In this document: piece by piece, positions 1-10,691 of the stretch
Layout: each line of letters begins with the position of its first letter
Numbering within the stretch: position 1 is the first letter of the stretch
NCBI GenBank assembly: GCA_051061015.1
Contig: JBPFEG010000083.1
Coordinates: 124,001 to 188,000, forward strand
Direction of reading: 5' to 3'
DNA: 64,000 nt
Source: Methylomicrobium sp051061015
GTDB taxonomy: Bacteria > Pseudomonadota > Gammaproteobacteria > Methylococcales > Methylomonadaceae
Notes under the pieces: model-generated
Database searches by the model: none
Told to the model about the DNA's origin: nothing
Seen by the model: only the letters and a program-made list of their open reading frames with translations
Translations under genes and position numbers: made by a program

Positions 1-488
1 TCGCAGGCTTCGCGCATATACTTTACAGTCAGTTCGGTGGTTTTTTGCGTCCGAGGATGAGCGGCTACGATGATGGCATTGCGGCCTTTCAAAGCCAGCA
101 GCGTTTTTAAAGGCGGTGTCGCGTCAGGACCTGTCGTTGGAATAAGCGCCGCAACTACACCGACCGGTTTGGCGATTTTTATCAGGCCTTTCTCGGGAAT
201 TTCTTCAACAATTCCAACCGTTTTTACTGCCTGCATATCGCGCAGGGTTCCCATGCACCGGTTACGGATCTTACTCACTTTATCGTTGTAATTGCCGAAA
301 CCGCCCTCATCGACAGCCAGTTTCGCTAATTCTTCCGCTCGATCCTGACGAACGATAGCCCAGCATACTGCTGTTACCAACTCATCAACTTGTTCTTGCG
401 TGTAGTCGGCAATTTCTTTTTGGGCACTGCGAGCTTTTTGAACATAAATAGCGATTTCATCCAGTTCGGGTTTTGTATCTGCGCTCAT
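1..488 (-). CDS. Acylating aldehyde dehydrogenase (SauS/EutE-like), N-terminal part
   Basis: The reverse strand reads from an ATG at 488 (MSADTKPELDEIAIYVQKAR...) through 162 codons and runs off the left edge with no stop. The sequence matches the N-terminal Rossmann half of CoA-acylating aldehyde dehydrogenases: a helical start with the phrase DYTQEQVDELV, then KPVGVVAALIPTTGPDATP and ALKGRNAIIVAAHPR, which line the NAD(P) pocket in the EutE / sulfoacetaldehyde dehydrogenase branch. The catalytic cysteine would lie beyond the edge, so activity and substrate (acetaldehyde, sulfoacetaldehyde or another short aldehyde) cannot be judged. It lies 80 bp downstream of, and in the same direction as, a sigma-54 activator gene, which may control it. 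The family call is firm; the substrate is unknown. Confidence 0.85.
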   Translation of the reverse strand, partial: MSADTKPELDEIAIYVQKARSAQKEIADYTQEQVDELVTAVCWAIVRQDRAEELAKLAVDEGGFGNYNDKVSKIRNRCMGTLRDMQAVKTVGIVEEIPEKGLIKIAKPVGVVAALIPTTGPDATPPLKTLLALKGRNAIIVAAHPRTQKTTELTVKYMREAC

Positions 489-568
489 AAAATATATTTA
501 TCCACGTTAGGTATGATGAATCTAATAAGCCAAGCCTGCATTTTTTGCTGCTGGCGGTTGTATTGGCC

Positions 569-2479
<1,911 letters not shown>

Positions 2480-3052
2480 GCTGCTTCCTAATTTTTCATT
2501 TGATCAGATAGCGTCATTTTTGTTGCACTTGCTTATCCTTTTTGGCTGGTTTAACAAGTGCTTACAATGGCGATTTTTGCTTTCTTGAAGCATTTATCCA
2601 TCTTACGCTCAAACTTAATCAAGTGAAACCTAGTAGTTTTACCTATATCACAAACGCTTCTTTAGATAAGTCCTGAGAGATTAAACACCCGACATCTGGC
2701 AATAATTTCAGCCATCAGGCTTAATCCGACATCTCTATAATGCTGCCATTGCATCAAAGCTGAATGTAAAACAATAGAGCATGGTCTGTGCCAAATGCCT
2801 CTGCACTGGCAATAAATCTACAATCAGCCGCTATAAGGCTGGCTGTAACGGAGTTGGCCATTTGATAATGGCAAGAGATTTTGATATTTTTTAATGAATT
2901 TGGGATTGTCAAACTGTGCCATTTCGTTACAGGTGTCCTATAGCGATACGGCTCAGGCTGGGACTGGGCAATTTTTCTTCAACCATACCCGTGACCACAT
3001 GAGGCGTGATCTGCCTTTTTATGTCAGATTTACAATAAGCGATAGAGGGGGC
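2480..3052. other. AT-rich intergenic region upstream of the sigma-54 activator
   Basis: About 570 bp between the activator start and the left end of the IS remnant. I see no convincing gene. A 7-bp inverted repeat, GCACTTG at 2525-2531 and CAAGTGC at 2555-2561, with centres 30 bp apart, lies 45-80 bp upstream of the activator start and could be a binding site for autoregulation. A 37-codon Cys-containing ORF at 2781-2894 was considered and not accepted. Confidence 0.35.
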
Positions 3053-3122
3053 CTGACCTGCTAGGAATCGTGTAGCCACTCGCGAGGTGAGTCTTTATGT
3101 TAACTTTAACAGGGAGGCAACC

Positions 3123-3356
3123 ATGCAAAAAAGAATCACAGAAGAACAAATGATTGGCATCCTGCGGGAAGCAAAAGTCGATGGCACGGTTATCCGTGAG
3201 GTCTGCCGCCAGCACAACATTACTGAAACCTTTTTCCGTTGGCGTAACAAATACGGCGATATGTCGGTATCGAATACCCACAACCTCAGGGCATTGGAGA
3301 CGGAGAACGCCCGACTGAAAAAGATCGTTGCCGAGCAGATGCTGGCACGGCCGTGA
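3123..3356 (+). pseudogene. IS3-family transposase OrfA, 3' truncated
   Basis: Starts at the ATG at 3123, preceded by an AGGGAGG ribosome site. It reads MQKRITEEQMIGILREAK, a typical IS3 OrfA helix-turn-helix, followed by a leucine-zipper-like stretch (LRALETENARLKKIVAEQ). It is 77 codons, ending right after the zipper with ARP and a stop, where family members usually run 88-100 aa into the frameshift window with orfB. The truncation point coincides with the internal deletion that joins it to the 3' end of orfB. Confidence 0.8.
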
Positions 3357-3616
3357 TGAAATGGCTCCGCGACCAGCAGGTGGGGCAGGCCTTTATTAAA
3401 CCGGGGAGTCCCTGGCAGAACGGCTATGTCGAAAGCTTTAACAGCAAGCGGCGCGACGAATGCCTGAACCGGGAATGGTTTACGAGCTGCCGGGAAGCCA
3501 AGGTCGTCATCGAGAATTGGAGGCCGTTCTATAATCATGAGGGACCGCATTCGGCGCTCGGCAATCGGATACCGGGTTCAGTCGGACGAGAAAGACGACA
3601 AAATGAATGGGCTTGA
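3353..3616 (+). pseudogene. IS3-family transposase OrfB, C-terminal fragment
   Basis: The reading MKWLRDQQVGQAFIKPGSPW then QNGYVESFNSKRRDECLN is the C-terminal part of an IS3 rve-type integrase, retaining the last catalytic glutamate (in NGYVESFN) and the FYNHEGPHSALG tail. The first two aspartates of the DDE triad are gone. The frame continues upstream into the deletion joint (AVMKW), so the ATG at 3353 is only the first start codon left, not an original start. Non-functional. Confidence 0.8.
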
Positions 3617-3669
3617 AACCAAAGACTAACCGAGGGATTGGCCACAAATTTCTATATCAGGTCAGCATA

Positions 3670-5955
3670 TCAAACCTTCGAGATTTCCCCATCGATAGTC
3701 GATCCAGCTTTCAGGCGATTTGAAACAGAATCCAGGGCTCCTTTTTGGATTTGTTCTACCAGGTCCATGATCTGGTGATCCAGCATGAATCGCAGCTCCC
3801 ATTCCATTGCCAGATCGCCCGGCAAGCTGTCGATGCGGTGATGTTCCGTGTAACTTTGTTTCAACAGTGCGTAGAGGCCACCAAAATCGGTCCGGGTCTC
3901 TTGCGGCTCGCCTTGCAAAACTTGCGCTGCACTTTCCAGCGCCCTCGACAGCGCCGCGTCGAACGCACGGCTATAGGCTTGCAGTTGATCGGGAAAACGG
4001 GTGAATTGCTGACCGCTGAGCAAGCGGTAGCGACGCCGGATCTGCAGCAAGCCGGACAAGTTTTCGGCGGCTTCGAGTAGTCCGCTCAGTGCCGTTCTTT
4101 CGCGGATTTTGTCGATCAATCCTGCATCCGGTTCCAGTATCGCGTGACTCACCAAAACCTGTGCCGCCGCCAGATCCTTTTCCACCGACAAGCGCAACGG
4201 CAACGTATGCTTGAGCAACTGGCTTAAATCCGGCAGCCGGGTGGTGAGCCTGGCGAGGGTGTGCAATGCCGCTGCGCCATGGTGACGGGCCAGCACGATC
4301 GAACGCCGCGGCCATAGCGCATAGTCGATGATGCCCATTACGATGATGCCAAGCAGAATGCCGATAATACGGTCGCGCGGCAGGTAGAGATCGGCGACCG
4401 GGCCGAAATCATGTAACACGAACAGCGCGAACGAAAATCCGAGCTGCCTGCCCAGGTAGGCGATGCGTTCACTGCCGGAGGAAATCCAGGCCGCCAGCCC
4501 CCATACCGGAACCGTTGCGATCACAAAGCCGGCGATCGTGTCGAGCTGGGACTGGAATACCAGCACATACAGGTAGGCGCAAAGCCCGCCCAGGGCCGCG
4601 CCCGATAAACGCAACAGCGATAGCCGGTAATCGGCGCCGAGACTGGTTTGCGCAGCGACCAGACAGGTGGGGATTGCGGTATTGATACCCGGCCAGCCCA
4701 GACTTTCTATGATCAGGGTGCAGAGTATCGCGCCCAGCGAAAATTTGATCCCGAATTGCACGCTGTCGGCATGCGCGGCCCAGAAGTCATAGCCAAACCA
4801 CGCTGAAAACCGGCCATAGGCATCGTTGCCATCGGTTTCGTCCGCCAGGGCTTTAGTTTCATGCGCGGGTGCCGGCTGATGCAAGTGATGCAGCAAACCG
4901 GCGATACGTTGCTGGGCGCACCAGATCGCCGTCAACAGCGAAGGGTGGGTTTGCAGCGAATAACGGTGCAGCACGTCATCGGACAGCAGTGTTTCGATCT
5001 GCCCGGAAACACTGCGCGATTCCTCCACGCCTTGCCGTAAAGCTGCGCAGGCGCTTTGCAGCCCCAGGTAGACATTCAGTTTTTCCTGGGTCATCGGTTG
5101 CGCGCGATACTCTGCGGTCAATACCTGATCCAGCCAGAGGGCCATCTCCCGTAAACCGTCGATTTCCAGCAGCAGCGCCAGATAAGTCTCATGCTTTTTA
5201 CGCAGCGAAGGATGCATCAGCTCGGCATTTGCCAGCAAACCCATGATCTTGCCGAAACTGCCGGGACTGGAAAGTTTCGCGATGGCCCGGTCATGGCCGG
5301 AAACGCCGCTGTCGGCCAGGCGCCCGCTCAGAATGGATTCCACTGCTGCCAGTTGCCCGGCGATACTCGCCCTCAATTGTTTAAGCGGGTCTTGCGGTTG
5401 GATGGTCAGATGGACCATCGTCCAGGAGCCGATAGCCAGTACGCCAATGATCGGGATATTCCACAAGGCATTGTAGATGGCTTGGTCCGGGGTGCTTGGC
5501 GTGTACAGCACCGCCACCGAATACCATAGCGCGATGCCGGTAGGCCAGGCGGTCAGACGGGCATGAAACAGTGCGGCTGCCATGATGATGAATGAGAGGG
5601 GCAAGAGCAGCCAGGCTTCATTGCCGGCAAACATCAGCGCAAATACCGACGCCATCGTGGTCACGATGATATACCCCAGCTGGCGCATCCCGAACAGGAG
5701 GGATTGACCGGAGTTCGCGTATGCGTCGTAACTCAAACAGATGAGAATTGCGATCGCCCCCAGCGGCGGCACGTGCAGGGCCTGGCTGACCAAGGCGATG
5801 ATCAGGGTCACGATGAACAGGCGGAATGCAGCGACCCGTCTTTCTGGAGAATCTCTAAGCTCAGCCTTCAGGAATTGCGTCAGGCTGGTCCCGAACCACA
5901 GGCGGCTGGGATTTTTGTCCAGAACTGACGTGTCCTGCGAAGTGCCGTTATTCAT
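3670..5955 (-). CDS. FUSC-family inner-membrane efflux protein (AaeB/MdtO-like)
   Basis: About 761 aa from the ATG at 5955, chosen because it overlaps the end of the upstream HlyD gene by 8 bp (ATGAATAA); an earlier in-frame ATG at 6033 would lie deep inside that gene. Two blocks of about six hydrophobic segments, near residues 35-190 and again around 400-550, are separated by soluble helical stretches, which is the FUSC/aromatic acid exporter layout. It would form the inner-membrane pump that passes aromatic acids or other hydrophobic compounds to the HlyD adaptor. It is last in a four-gene operon with an outer-membrane factor, a YtcA-like lipoprotein and a membrane-fusion protein, matching E. 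coli ytcA-mdtNOP in content. Confidence 0.85.
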   Translation of the reverse strand: MNNGTSQDTSVLDKNPSRLWFGTSLTQFLKAELRDSPERRVAAFRLFIVTLIIALVSQALHVPPLGAIAILICLSYDAYANSGQSLLFGMRQLGYIIVTTMASVFALMFAGNEAWLLLPLSFIIMAAALFHARLTAWPTGIALWYSVAVLYTPSTPDQAIYNALWNIPIIGVLAIGSWTMVHLTIQPQDPLKQLRASIAGQLAAVESILSGRLADSGVSGHDRAIAKLSSPGSFGKIMGLLANAELMHPSLRKKHETYLALLLEIDGLREMALWLDQVLTAEYRAQPMTQEKLNVYLGLQSACAALRQGVEESRSVSGQIETLLSDDVLHRYSLQTHPSLLTAIWCAQQRIAGLLHHLHQPAPAHETKALADETDGNDAYGRFSAWFGYDFWAAHADSVQFGIKFSLGAILCTLIIESLGWPGINTAIPTCLVAAQTSLGADYRLSLLRLSGAALGGLCAYLYVLVFQSQLDTIAGFVIATVPVWGLAAWISSGSERIAYLGRQLGFSFALFVLHDFGPVADLYLPRDRIIGILLGIIVMGIIDYALWPRRSIVLARHHGAAALHTLARLTTRLPDLSQLLKHTLPLRLSVEKDLAAAQVLVSHAILEPDAGLIDKIRERTALSGLLEAAENLSGLLQIRRRYRLLSGQQFTRFPDQLQAYSRAFDAALSRALESAAQVLQGEPQETRTDFGGLYALLKQSYTEHHRIDSLPGDLAMEWELRFMLDHQIMDLVEQIQKGALDSVSNRLKAGSTIDGEISKV

Positions 5956-7132
5956 CGCGAAGTTCGGTCTTTGCCGGTTCGTTCCCGTGCGAATGCTCCG
6001 GAGCTTCAGCCGGCCGATCCAGAACGGTGACAAAGGCGGTCATACCCATGCGTAAGGGATGTTCGGGGTCGCGCTCCCTGATCTCGATGCGTACCGGAAA
6101 GCGCGACGCCAGGACGACCCAGTGCAACGTACGCTCAACCTCAGGCAGTACGCCTTGTTGCCGGATATTATCGGGAGAATTGGCCCAGCCGATGCCGGTC
6201 ACTACCCCGGTGAAGCGTCTTCCCGGATAACCGACCAGGAAGACTTCCGCCTCCTGGCCGGGGCGGATCGAATTCAGATAAGTTTCCTTGAAGTTGGCGA
6301 TCGCATACCAGCGGCGGTCATCGACCAGGGCGAACAGTTGTGTGCCGATCTGGGCATATTCGCCTTCGCGGGTGTTCAGGTTGGTGACGTAGGCATCGAA
6401 AGGCGCTCGCACCGAACAGTATTCTACATCAAGCTCTGCGGCGGCCACGACCGCTTTGGCCGCTTCGATACGGGCATTGACATCACCCACTTGAGCAATC
6501 AACGAGACGGCGCGGCGGCTCTCACTTTTGGCTTCGGCGATCGCGCTACGGGCAGAAAGCGCCTTGGCCTGCGCGTCGGCCAGCGCGGCGCGGGAGACCG
6601 CTAATTTGGAGCGGGCCTGCTTCAGTTCGTCTGCGGTGACGTATTGCTTCTCCGCCAGTGGCTCAATCCGTTCCAGATAGTTATGCAGATACTTATCCTC
6701 GGCCTCGATCCGTTTGACTTCAGCTTCGGCGGCGACGCGCTGGTGTTCCAGCCGTTCGATGGCGATCTCGGCGGAACCGCTGGAGGCCCGCCGCGAATCC
6801 ACATCTTTTTCAGCGAGCAGGAGTTCGGCCCTGGCCTGATCCAGTTTAGCCTGATAGGGGCGAGGGTCGATCACATAGAGCAGATCGCCCTTTTTGACGT
6901 ACTGATTGTCTTCGACATGCAATTCCACGATACGGCCGCTTACCTGGGGTGCGATGCCGACGATATTGGCCCGTATCATCGCGTCGTTGGTGCGGGGATG
7001 CTGATAATTGATACGCCAGACCAATGTTCCGGTGATCAGCGCGCCGAGCACAATTAACGTTCCGATGATGCGCCCGAGCAGCATGCGGCGTTTGAGATTG
7101 ATGGAGTAATGTTCAGCTTGACTGTTTTCCAT
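5948..7132 (-). CDS. HlyD-family membrane fusion protein (MdtN/AaeA-like)
   Basis: 394 aa. One N-terminal membrane anchor (LLGRIIGTLIVLGALITGTLVW, about residues 18-40) is followed by a split biotinyl-lipoyl domain (residues around 50-85 with GIAPQVSGRIVELHVEDNQ, and again near 235-260), a long alpha-helical coiled coil (about 95-215, rich in Ala, Glu and Arg) and a beta-barrel domain. This is the periplasmic adaptor of a tripartite efflux pump, linking the FUSC protein with the outer-membrane channel. It is spaced 18 bp from the upstream ytcA-like gene and overlaps the downstream FUSC gene, so the three are probably co-translated. Confidence 0.9.
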   Translation of the reverse strand: MENSQAEHYSINLKRRMLLGRIIGTLIVLGALITGTLVWRINYQHPRTNDAMIRANIVGIAPQVSGRIVELHVEDNQYVKKGDLLYVIDPRPYQAKLDQARAELLLAEKDVDSRRASSGSAEIAIERLEHQRVAAEAEVKRIEAEDKYLHNYLERIEPLAEKQYVTADELKQARSKLAVSRAALADAQAKALSARSAIAEAKSESRRAVSLIAQVGDVNARIEAAKAVVAAAELDVEYCSVRAPFDAYVTNLNTREGEYAQIGTQLFALVDDRRWYAIANFKETYLNSIRPGQEAEVFLVGYPGRRFTGVVTGIGWANSPDNIRQQGVLPEVERTLHWVVLASRFPVRIEIRERDPEHPLRMGMTAFVTVLDRPAEAPEHSHGNEPAKTELRDE

Positions 7133-7150
7133 GATGGAGGGCGCCCGCGT

Positions 7151-7420
7151 TTACGTCGAGTAAAATAACAACCAGATCACAAAGGTGCACAACGCCCACA
7201 GGCTCGGCGCAATCAGCAGCGGCGGGCCGAGATAGGGTGCCAGCCTGTGCCGCACCAACTGCCACATCAGCACCATACTTGCCCCAAGTCCCGCCAGAAT
7301 ACAGATAATCCAGGCCGGCCAGAACGAACCTTCGATGCTCAGCATCGGGTCGCAACCCGTCAATAAAATAACCGATAAAACCGGAAAAGCCGTTTTTTGC
7401 AATCTCGGTATGGATATCAT
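7151..7420 (-). CDS. YtcA-like small lipoprotein/membrane protein
   Basis: About 89 aa from the ATG at 7420 (MISIPRLQKTAFPVLSVILL), chosen because a clear lipobox LTGC follows at residues 20-23; an ATG at 7471 would put 17 extra residues before the signal peptide. After the cysteine the chain has two more hydrophobic segments (WPAWIICILAGLGASMVLMW and PPLLIAPSLWALCTFVIWLLF). This is the layout of the YtcA family found beside mdtNOP-type efflux genes. Its exact role in the pump is not known. It sits between the outer-membrane factor gene and the HlyD gene, same strand. Confidence 0.75.
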   Translation of the reverse strand: MISIPRLQKTAFPVLSVILLTGCDPMLSIEGSFWPAWIICILAGLGASMVLMWQLVRHRLAPYLGPPLLIAPSLWALCTFVIWLLFYST

Positions 7421-7551
7421 ACGCTGCGCCTGGACGGAGAAACTAAAATTGAATAATTTTCGGAAGAACATGACATTTATTTTAAGCAGTGTTTTTTATG
7501 TTCATTAGGCCATTATAATGAGACATATAAACGCACCGCGCCCTCCGTTCG

Positions 7552-9225
7552 CTAGGGAAGACCAAGGCCCAATGCTTCGCTGTCCGAATTCGAAGCTTCC
7601 CGGCTTTGGCCTCCGGAAGCATAAACCAGGGTAGCGGCGGACCGCAGTAAGGTGGCGCGGCTGTCGATTTCGGTATAACGGGCGCGGGCCAGATCCTTTT
7701 GCGCGGAGAGCAGTTCTATCACCGTGGAAAATCCGTGGGTATACGATTCCTGAGTGGCGGCATAGGATTCTTCGGCTGCTTTCAGCAAGGCTAGCGCAAA
7801 CTCGCGTTTCTCCAGCGCGGTTTTGGTATCGGCATAGGCTTTCCAGATATCGCGCATGATTTCCAGTCGCAAAGTCTCAAGCTGAGCTCTGGAAGCCTCT
7901 TTCCTGGCCTCCGCTTCACGTACGGCATGGGTGCGTTCAAAGCCGTCGAACAAGGTCCATTCCATATTCAGCATTGCAGTCCCGACCAGGTTGCTTGCCG
8001 AATAAGTCTCATTGCCGGGTGGATGTGTGCGCACATTGCCCCAGTATTGATTGCCAAGACTGCCTCCCAGGGAAAACTTGGGCCAGAATTCGGCTCTGGC
8101 TTTTTTCACTTCCGCTTCGCGTGCGCGTAATTCCGCAAGATGCGCCATCAGATCGGGGCGCTGCTCCAAGGCCTGATCGACGATTTTTTCGACCGACGGC
8201 TCCAGTCCTGCCGGTAAGGGCAGTTGGCTCAAATCTATCAGTTTCAGGGCATAAGAAGGCGAGATGCCGAGGTTCGTCGTCAGATCGGCCTGTGCCTGAA
8301 GCACCGAGCCGCGGGCATCCTGCAGGTCGTAGCTGGATTTGGCCTGCTCCTGAAGCGACAGCAGTAAATCGGGGCGTGTCGCCAGGCCTTTGTCGAGTTT
8401 CGCCTTAACCGATGCAGAACTGGCGCTGGCGGACTCAAATGTTTGCTGCGCCGCCGTTATCTTGGCCACCGCCGCCTGATAGGCAAAAAAACTGGTGGCA
8501 ACCTGATAAGCTATCTCCTGGTGTTTGCGGTTGAAGGCAAAATTAGCGGCATACAAGCGCTGTGCGCCTGCATCGACCTGGGCCTGCCGGCGCCCGAAAT
8601 CGAACAGTGTCCATGCCAGATCCAGACTGCCAAACACGGAATGGCCGTCGCTGACCAAGGCGCCGCCGGGAATCGGAAAACTGGTTTTGAAATACTGCCC
8701 GAACGCCATTGCCGTCAGCGTCGGATACCAGGCGCTGCGGTTTCTTTCGAGACGGGCAGCGGCTGCCTTTGCCTCCTCCCAACTACCCCTTGTTTCCGGG
8801 TTGGCGTGCAAGGCCAGATCGACCAGCGCAGGCAGGTCGTAGGTCAGACTGGTGTCGATCTGTGTTTCTTCAACCAAGCGGCGGGATAGAGAGGACTGCC
8901 GGATGCCGGTTGCGGTCCGATCATTACGCCAATCAACGGCGGGGTCCGGCGGAGCCGACAACTGCGGTTCATCCAATTGTCCTGTGCTGGGCGGCATACA
9001 CGCTGTCAACGTGATTGCCGCGGGTATCGCCAGTCTGCGGACGCCTCGGCACAAACAGGCCCATAACGAGAGCAGGTTATCGCATTTTTGGCGCCGAGCC
9101 TCGCGCAAACTTGAAAGCACAGTATTTAGAAGGTAAGTGGGTTGGGGAATAACTGCATTTTTGGACGCTAATAGGCGGTTGAAAAGCTCATTTTGGTAAA
9201 ATCCGGCCCTAGTTGAATATTTCAT
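7552..9225 (-). CDS. TolC-like outer-membrane efflux lipoprotein (MdtP/NodT type)
   Basis: Up to 557 aa. A lipobox LTAC at residues 73-76 follows a hydrophobic stretch RRLAIPAAITLTAC, so the true start is probably one of the TTG codons around residues 52-59 and not the ATG at 9225; I keep the longest frame. The mature part has two repeated OEP domains of long amphipathic helices (about 125-320 and 330-540), with the usual DLPALVDLALHANPETR opening and a second-repeat PDLMAHLAELRAREAEV. It forms the outer-membrane channel of the pump. It is the first gene of the operon, with 131 bp before the YtcA-like gene. Confidence 0.88.
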   Translation of the reverse strand: MKYSTRAGFYQNELFNRLLASKNAVIPQPTYLLNTVLSSLREARRQKCDNLLSLWACLCRGVRRLAIPAAITLTACMPPSTGQLDEPQLSAPPDPAVDWRNDRTATGIRQSSLSRRLVEETQIDTSLTYDLPALVDLALHANPETRGSWEEAKAAAARLERNRSAWYPTLTAMAFGQYFKTSFPIPGGALVSDGHSVFGSLDLAWTLFDFGRRQAQVDAGAQRLYAANFAFNRKHQEIAYQVATSFFAYQAAVAKITAAQQTFESASASSASVKAKLDKGLATRPDLLLSLQEQAKSSYDLQDARGSVLQAQADLTTNLGISPSYALKLIDLSQLPLPAGLEPSVEKIVDQALEQRPDLMAHLAELRAREAEVKKARAEFWPKFSLGGSLGNQYWGNVRTHPPGNETYSASNLVGTAMLNMEWTLFDGFERTHAVREAEARKEASRAQLETLRLEIMRDIWKAYADTKTALEKREFALALLKAAEESYAATQESYTHGFSTVIELLSAQKDLARARYTEIDSRATLLRSAATLVYASGGQSREASNSDSEALGLGLP

Positions 9226-9282
9226 TCAGCTATGACAATGGACAGTGCAACCATTGCAATCTTTCTCATATGACGATGTTCT

Positions 9283-9426
9283 TTAATCCCGAATATTTTT
9301 ATCCAGCGGAGCAAAACTACTCCACAGATATTCTTGTAATTTGAACAGTAACATATCCTGATGCGGATATTTCATCAATATGCCCGCTAAGCAGTTCAGG
9401 TCCGGATGTGAAGGAAGATAGGCCAT
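9283..9426 (-). pseudogene. Possible N-terminal remnant of a carboxymuconolactone decarboxylase-family gene
   Basis: The reverse strand from ATG 9426 to TAA 9283 encodes 47 aa beginning MAYLPSHPDLNCLAGILMK. The pattern MA(F/Y)LPS-P-(x)-L-(x)-YP-(x)-LL-(x)-E-L-(x)-P resembles the first 45 residues of peroxidase-related carboxymuconolactone decarboxylase/AhpD-like proteins. The CxxC-containing remainder of that family is absent: the frame stops and nothing similar follows. So it is either a truncated pseudogene or an independent short protein. It sits 45 bp downstream of a pair of palindromes that may be its former operators. The resemblance is from memory of the family and weak. Confidence 0.4.
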
Positions 9427-9470
9427 ATTTTTCTCGGGATTGCCCGGGACAGTAAAATTCTAACATAAAT

Positions 9471-9505
9471 AGTTCTAGCAAGAACTAAATGGTTTTAGTT
9501 AGAAC
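9471..9505. promoter_or_regulatory. Two tandem palindromes, likely repressor operators
   Basis: AGTTCT-AGCA-AGAACT (9471-9486) is a perfect 6-bp palindrome with a 4-base centre. GTTTT-AGTT-AGAAC (9492-9505) is the same motif with one mismatch. The cores start 20 bp apart (9472 and 9492), about two helical turns, so two dimers would bind the same face. The sites lie between the minus-strand 47-aa ORF (start 9426) and the plus-strand dioxygenase (start 9782), so either could be the target. No regulator gene is adjacent. The 276 bp from here to the dioxygenase hold only a weak 83-codon GTG frame. Confidence 0.55.
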
Positions 9506-9781
9506 AAAATAAGCAAAGGCTTTTCTGCCCTTCGTGCATTTTTTACTAAGTGGCTAAAAAAATTAACGATTTGGGTGAGAAAATCTTAATTCCCAAAGGC
9601 AATTTGACCGGCATGTCCAGGTTAAAGCTGTCTATAGTCATTATCAGGAAGGGAATCCCGGCCGGGATTGTCAAGGCAGATAGCCCAATCGTCTTATGGA
9701 CCCGGAAGGATTTACTGAACTCTTTCCGTTTGACTTCGATCTCTCTAGAAAAGAGGAGACAGTTTATCGGTATCTGCCAAG

Positions 9782-10594
9782 ATGAAATACGAATCAGTTG
9801 ATCAGCTCAGTCCTGTTCTGTTCATTCCTCATGGAGGCGGTCCTTTGCCTCTTTTAGGCGATAAAGCGCATCAGAGCCTGGTCCATTTTCTGCAGGAAAT
9901 AACGCCAAGGCTGGGTAAGCCTTCGGCTATTGTGGTGATCAGCGCCCATTGGGAAGAAAATGAAGTCACCGTCACCAGCGGTGAAACTCCCTCGCTCATC
10001 TACGACTACTACGGCTTTCCTGGCGAGGCTTACAGATTTCAATATCCGGCACCCGGTTCGCCCGGCCTCGCGGATAAAATTTTCCGATTGTTGCAGCAGG
10101 GCGGCATTAGCTCGAGGCTGGATAGCCAGCGCGGTTTTGATCACGGTCTGTTTGTGCCATTAAAAATCATGTTCCCGGCAGCTGAAATTCCTTGTGTCCA
10201 ACTTTCGCTGGTCAATAATCTGGATTCTGCAACGCATATCAATATAGGCAAAGCCCTCGCGGAATTACGCAAGGAGAATGTGCTGATTCTCGGGTCCGGG
10301 TTTTCGTTTCATAACCTCAAAGCCTTTTTTGCGCCTGATAGGGAGGCTCAGGATGCAAAAAATGAGGCATTTGAAGCATGGCTGATTGATACGTGTACCA
10401 ATGGCGATCTGACGGCCGAAGAGCGAGAATCGAGACTCATTCACTGGCGTGATGCCCCGCATGCGGATTATTGTCACCCGCGAGAAGAGCATCTATTGCC
10501 ATTGCATGTATGCGCCGGCTTCACAAACGCTCCGGCAAAATTGGTGTTTGAGGACAAAATTTTGGGAAAAAAGGCCAGTGCCTTTCTCTGGTAA
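9782..10594 (+). CDS. DODA-type extradiol dioxygenase (YgiD-like)
   Basis: 270 aa, close to the 260-270 aa of the class III extradiol dioxygenase family that includes plant DOPA 4,5-dioxygenase and E. coli YgiD. Likely metal ligands are visible: His in LFIPHGGGP (about residue 18), His in ISAHWEE (about 56), and later His residues in RGFDHGLF and YCHPREEH. It would open catechol-type rings using Fe or Zn in the cytoplasm. Substrate unknown. No good Shine-Dalgarno precedes the ATG. It has no operon partner; the two tandem palindromes 280 bp upstream may regulate it. Confidence 0.88.
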   Translation: MKYESVDQLSPVLFIPHGGGPLPLLGDKAHQSLVHFLQEITPRLGKPSAIVVISAHWEENEVTVTSGETPSLIYDYYGFPGEAYRFQYPAPGSPGLADKIFRLLQQGGISSRLDSQRGFDHGLFVPLKIMFPAAEIPCVQLSLVNNLDSATHINIGKALAELRKENVLILGSGFSFHNLKAFFAPDREAQDAKNEAFEAWLIDTCTNGDLTAEERESRLIHWRDAPHADYCHPREEHLLPLHVCAGFTNAPAKLVFEDKILGKKASAFLW

Positions 10595-10691
10595 GACGTG
10601 CAGGAGTTTTCGATAGGCCGGTTACGGCGTAGAGGGTACGGCAGTGGAGCCGGTTTTCAAAATCCGCTTCAGAACGCCGTCGCCGCAGGCG

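Larger units (their letters stand above)
3053..3665 (+). mobile_element. IS3-family element remnant with internal deletion
   Basis: The two ends carry imperfect inverted repeats: CTGACCTG at 3053-3060 and its complement CAGGTCAG at 3658-3665, with further partial matches inward over about 35 bp (roughly 60 percent by eye). Between them are an orfA and only the last part of orfB, so the element is about 0.6 kb instead of the usual 1.2-1.3 kb. The deletion removed the middle of the transposase, including the first two catalytic aspartates. No matching short direct repeat is visible outside the ends. It should be immobile unless a full copy elsewhere acts on its ends. Confidence 0.8.

Noticed and set aside
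513..537. Possible sigma-54 promoter (TTGGC-N8-TTCA on the minus strand) before the aldehyde dehydrogenase
   Set aside because: Only the -24 half matches; the -12 half lacks GC at the right distance.
2781..2894. 37-codon Cys-containing ORF that faintly recalls a transposase zinc ribbon
   Set aside because: No ribosome site, too short, and the CxxC pattern does not continue as in IS1-type proteins.
9550..9801. 83-codon GTG ORF before the extradiol dioxygenase
   Set aside because: No ribosome site or recognisable motif, and it overlaps the real gene start by 20 bp out of frame.
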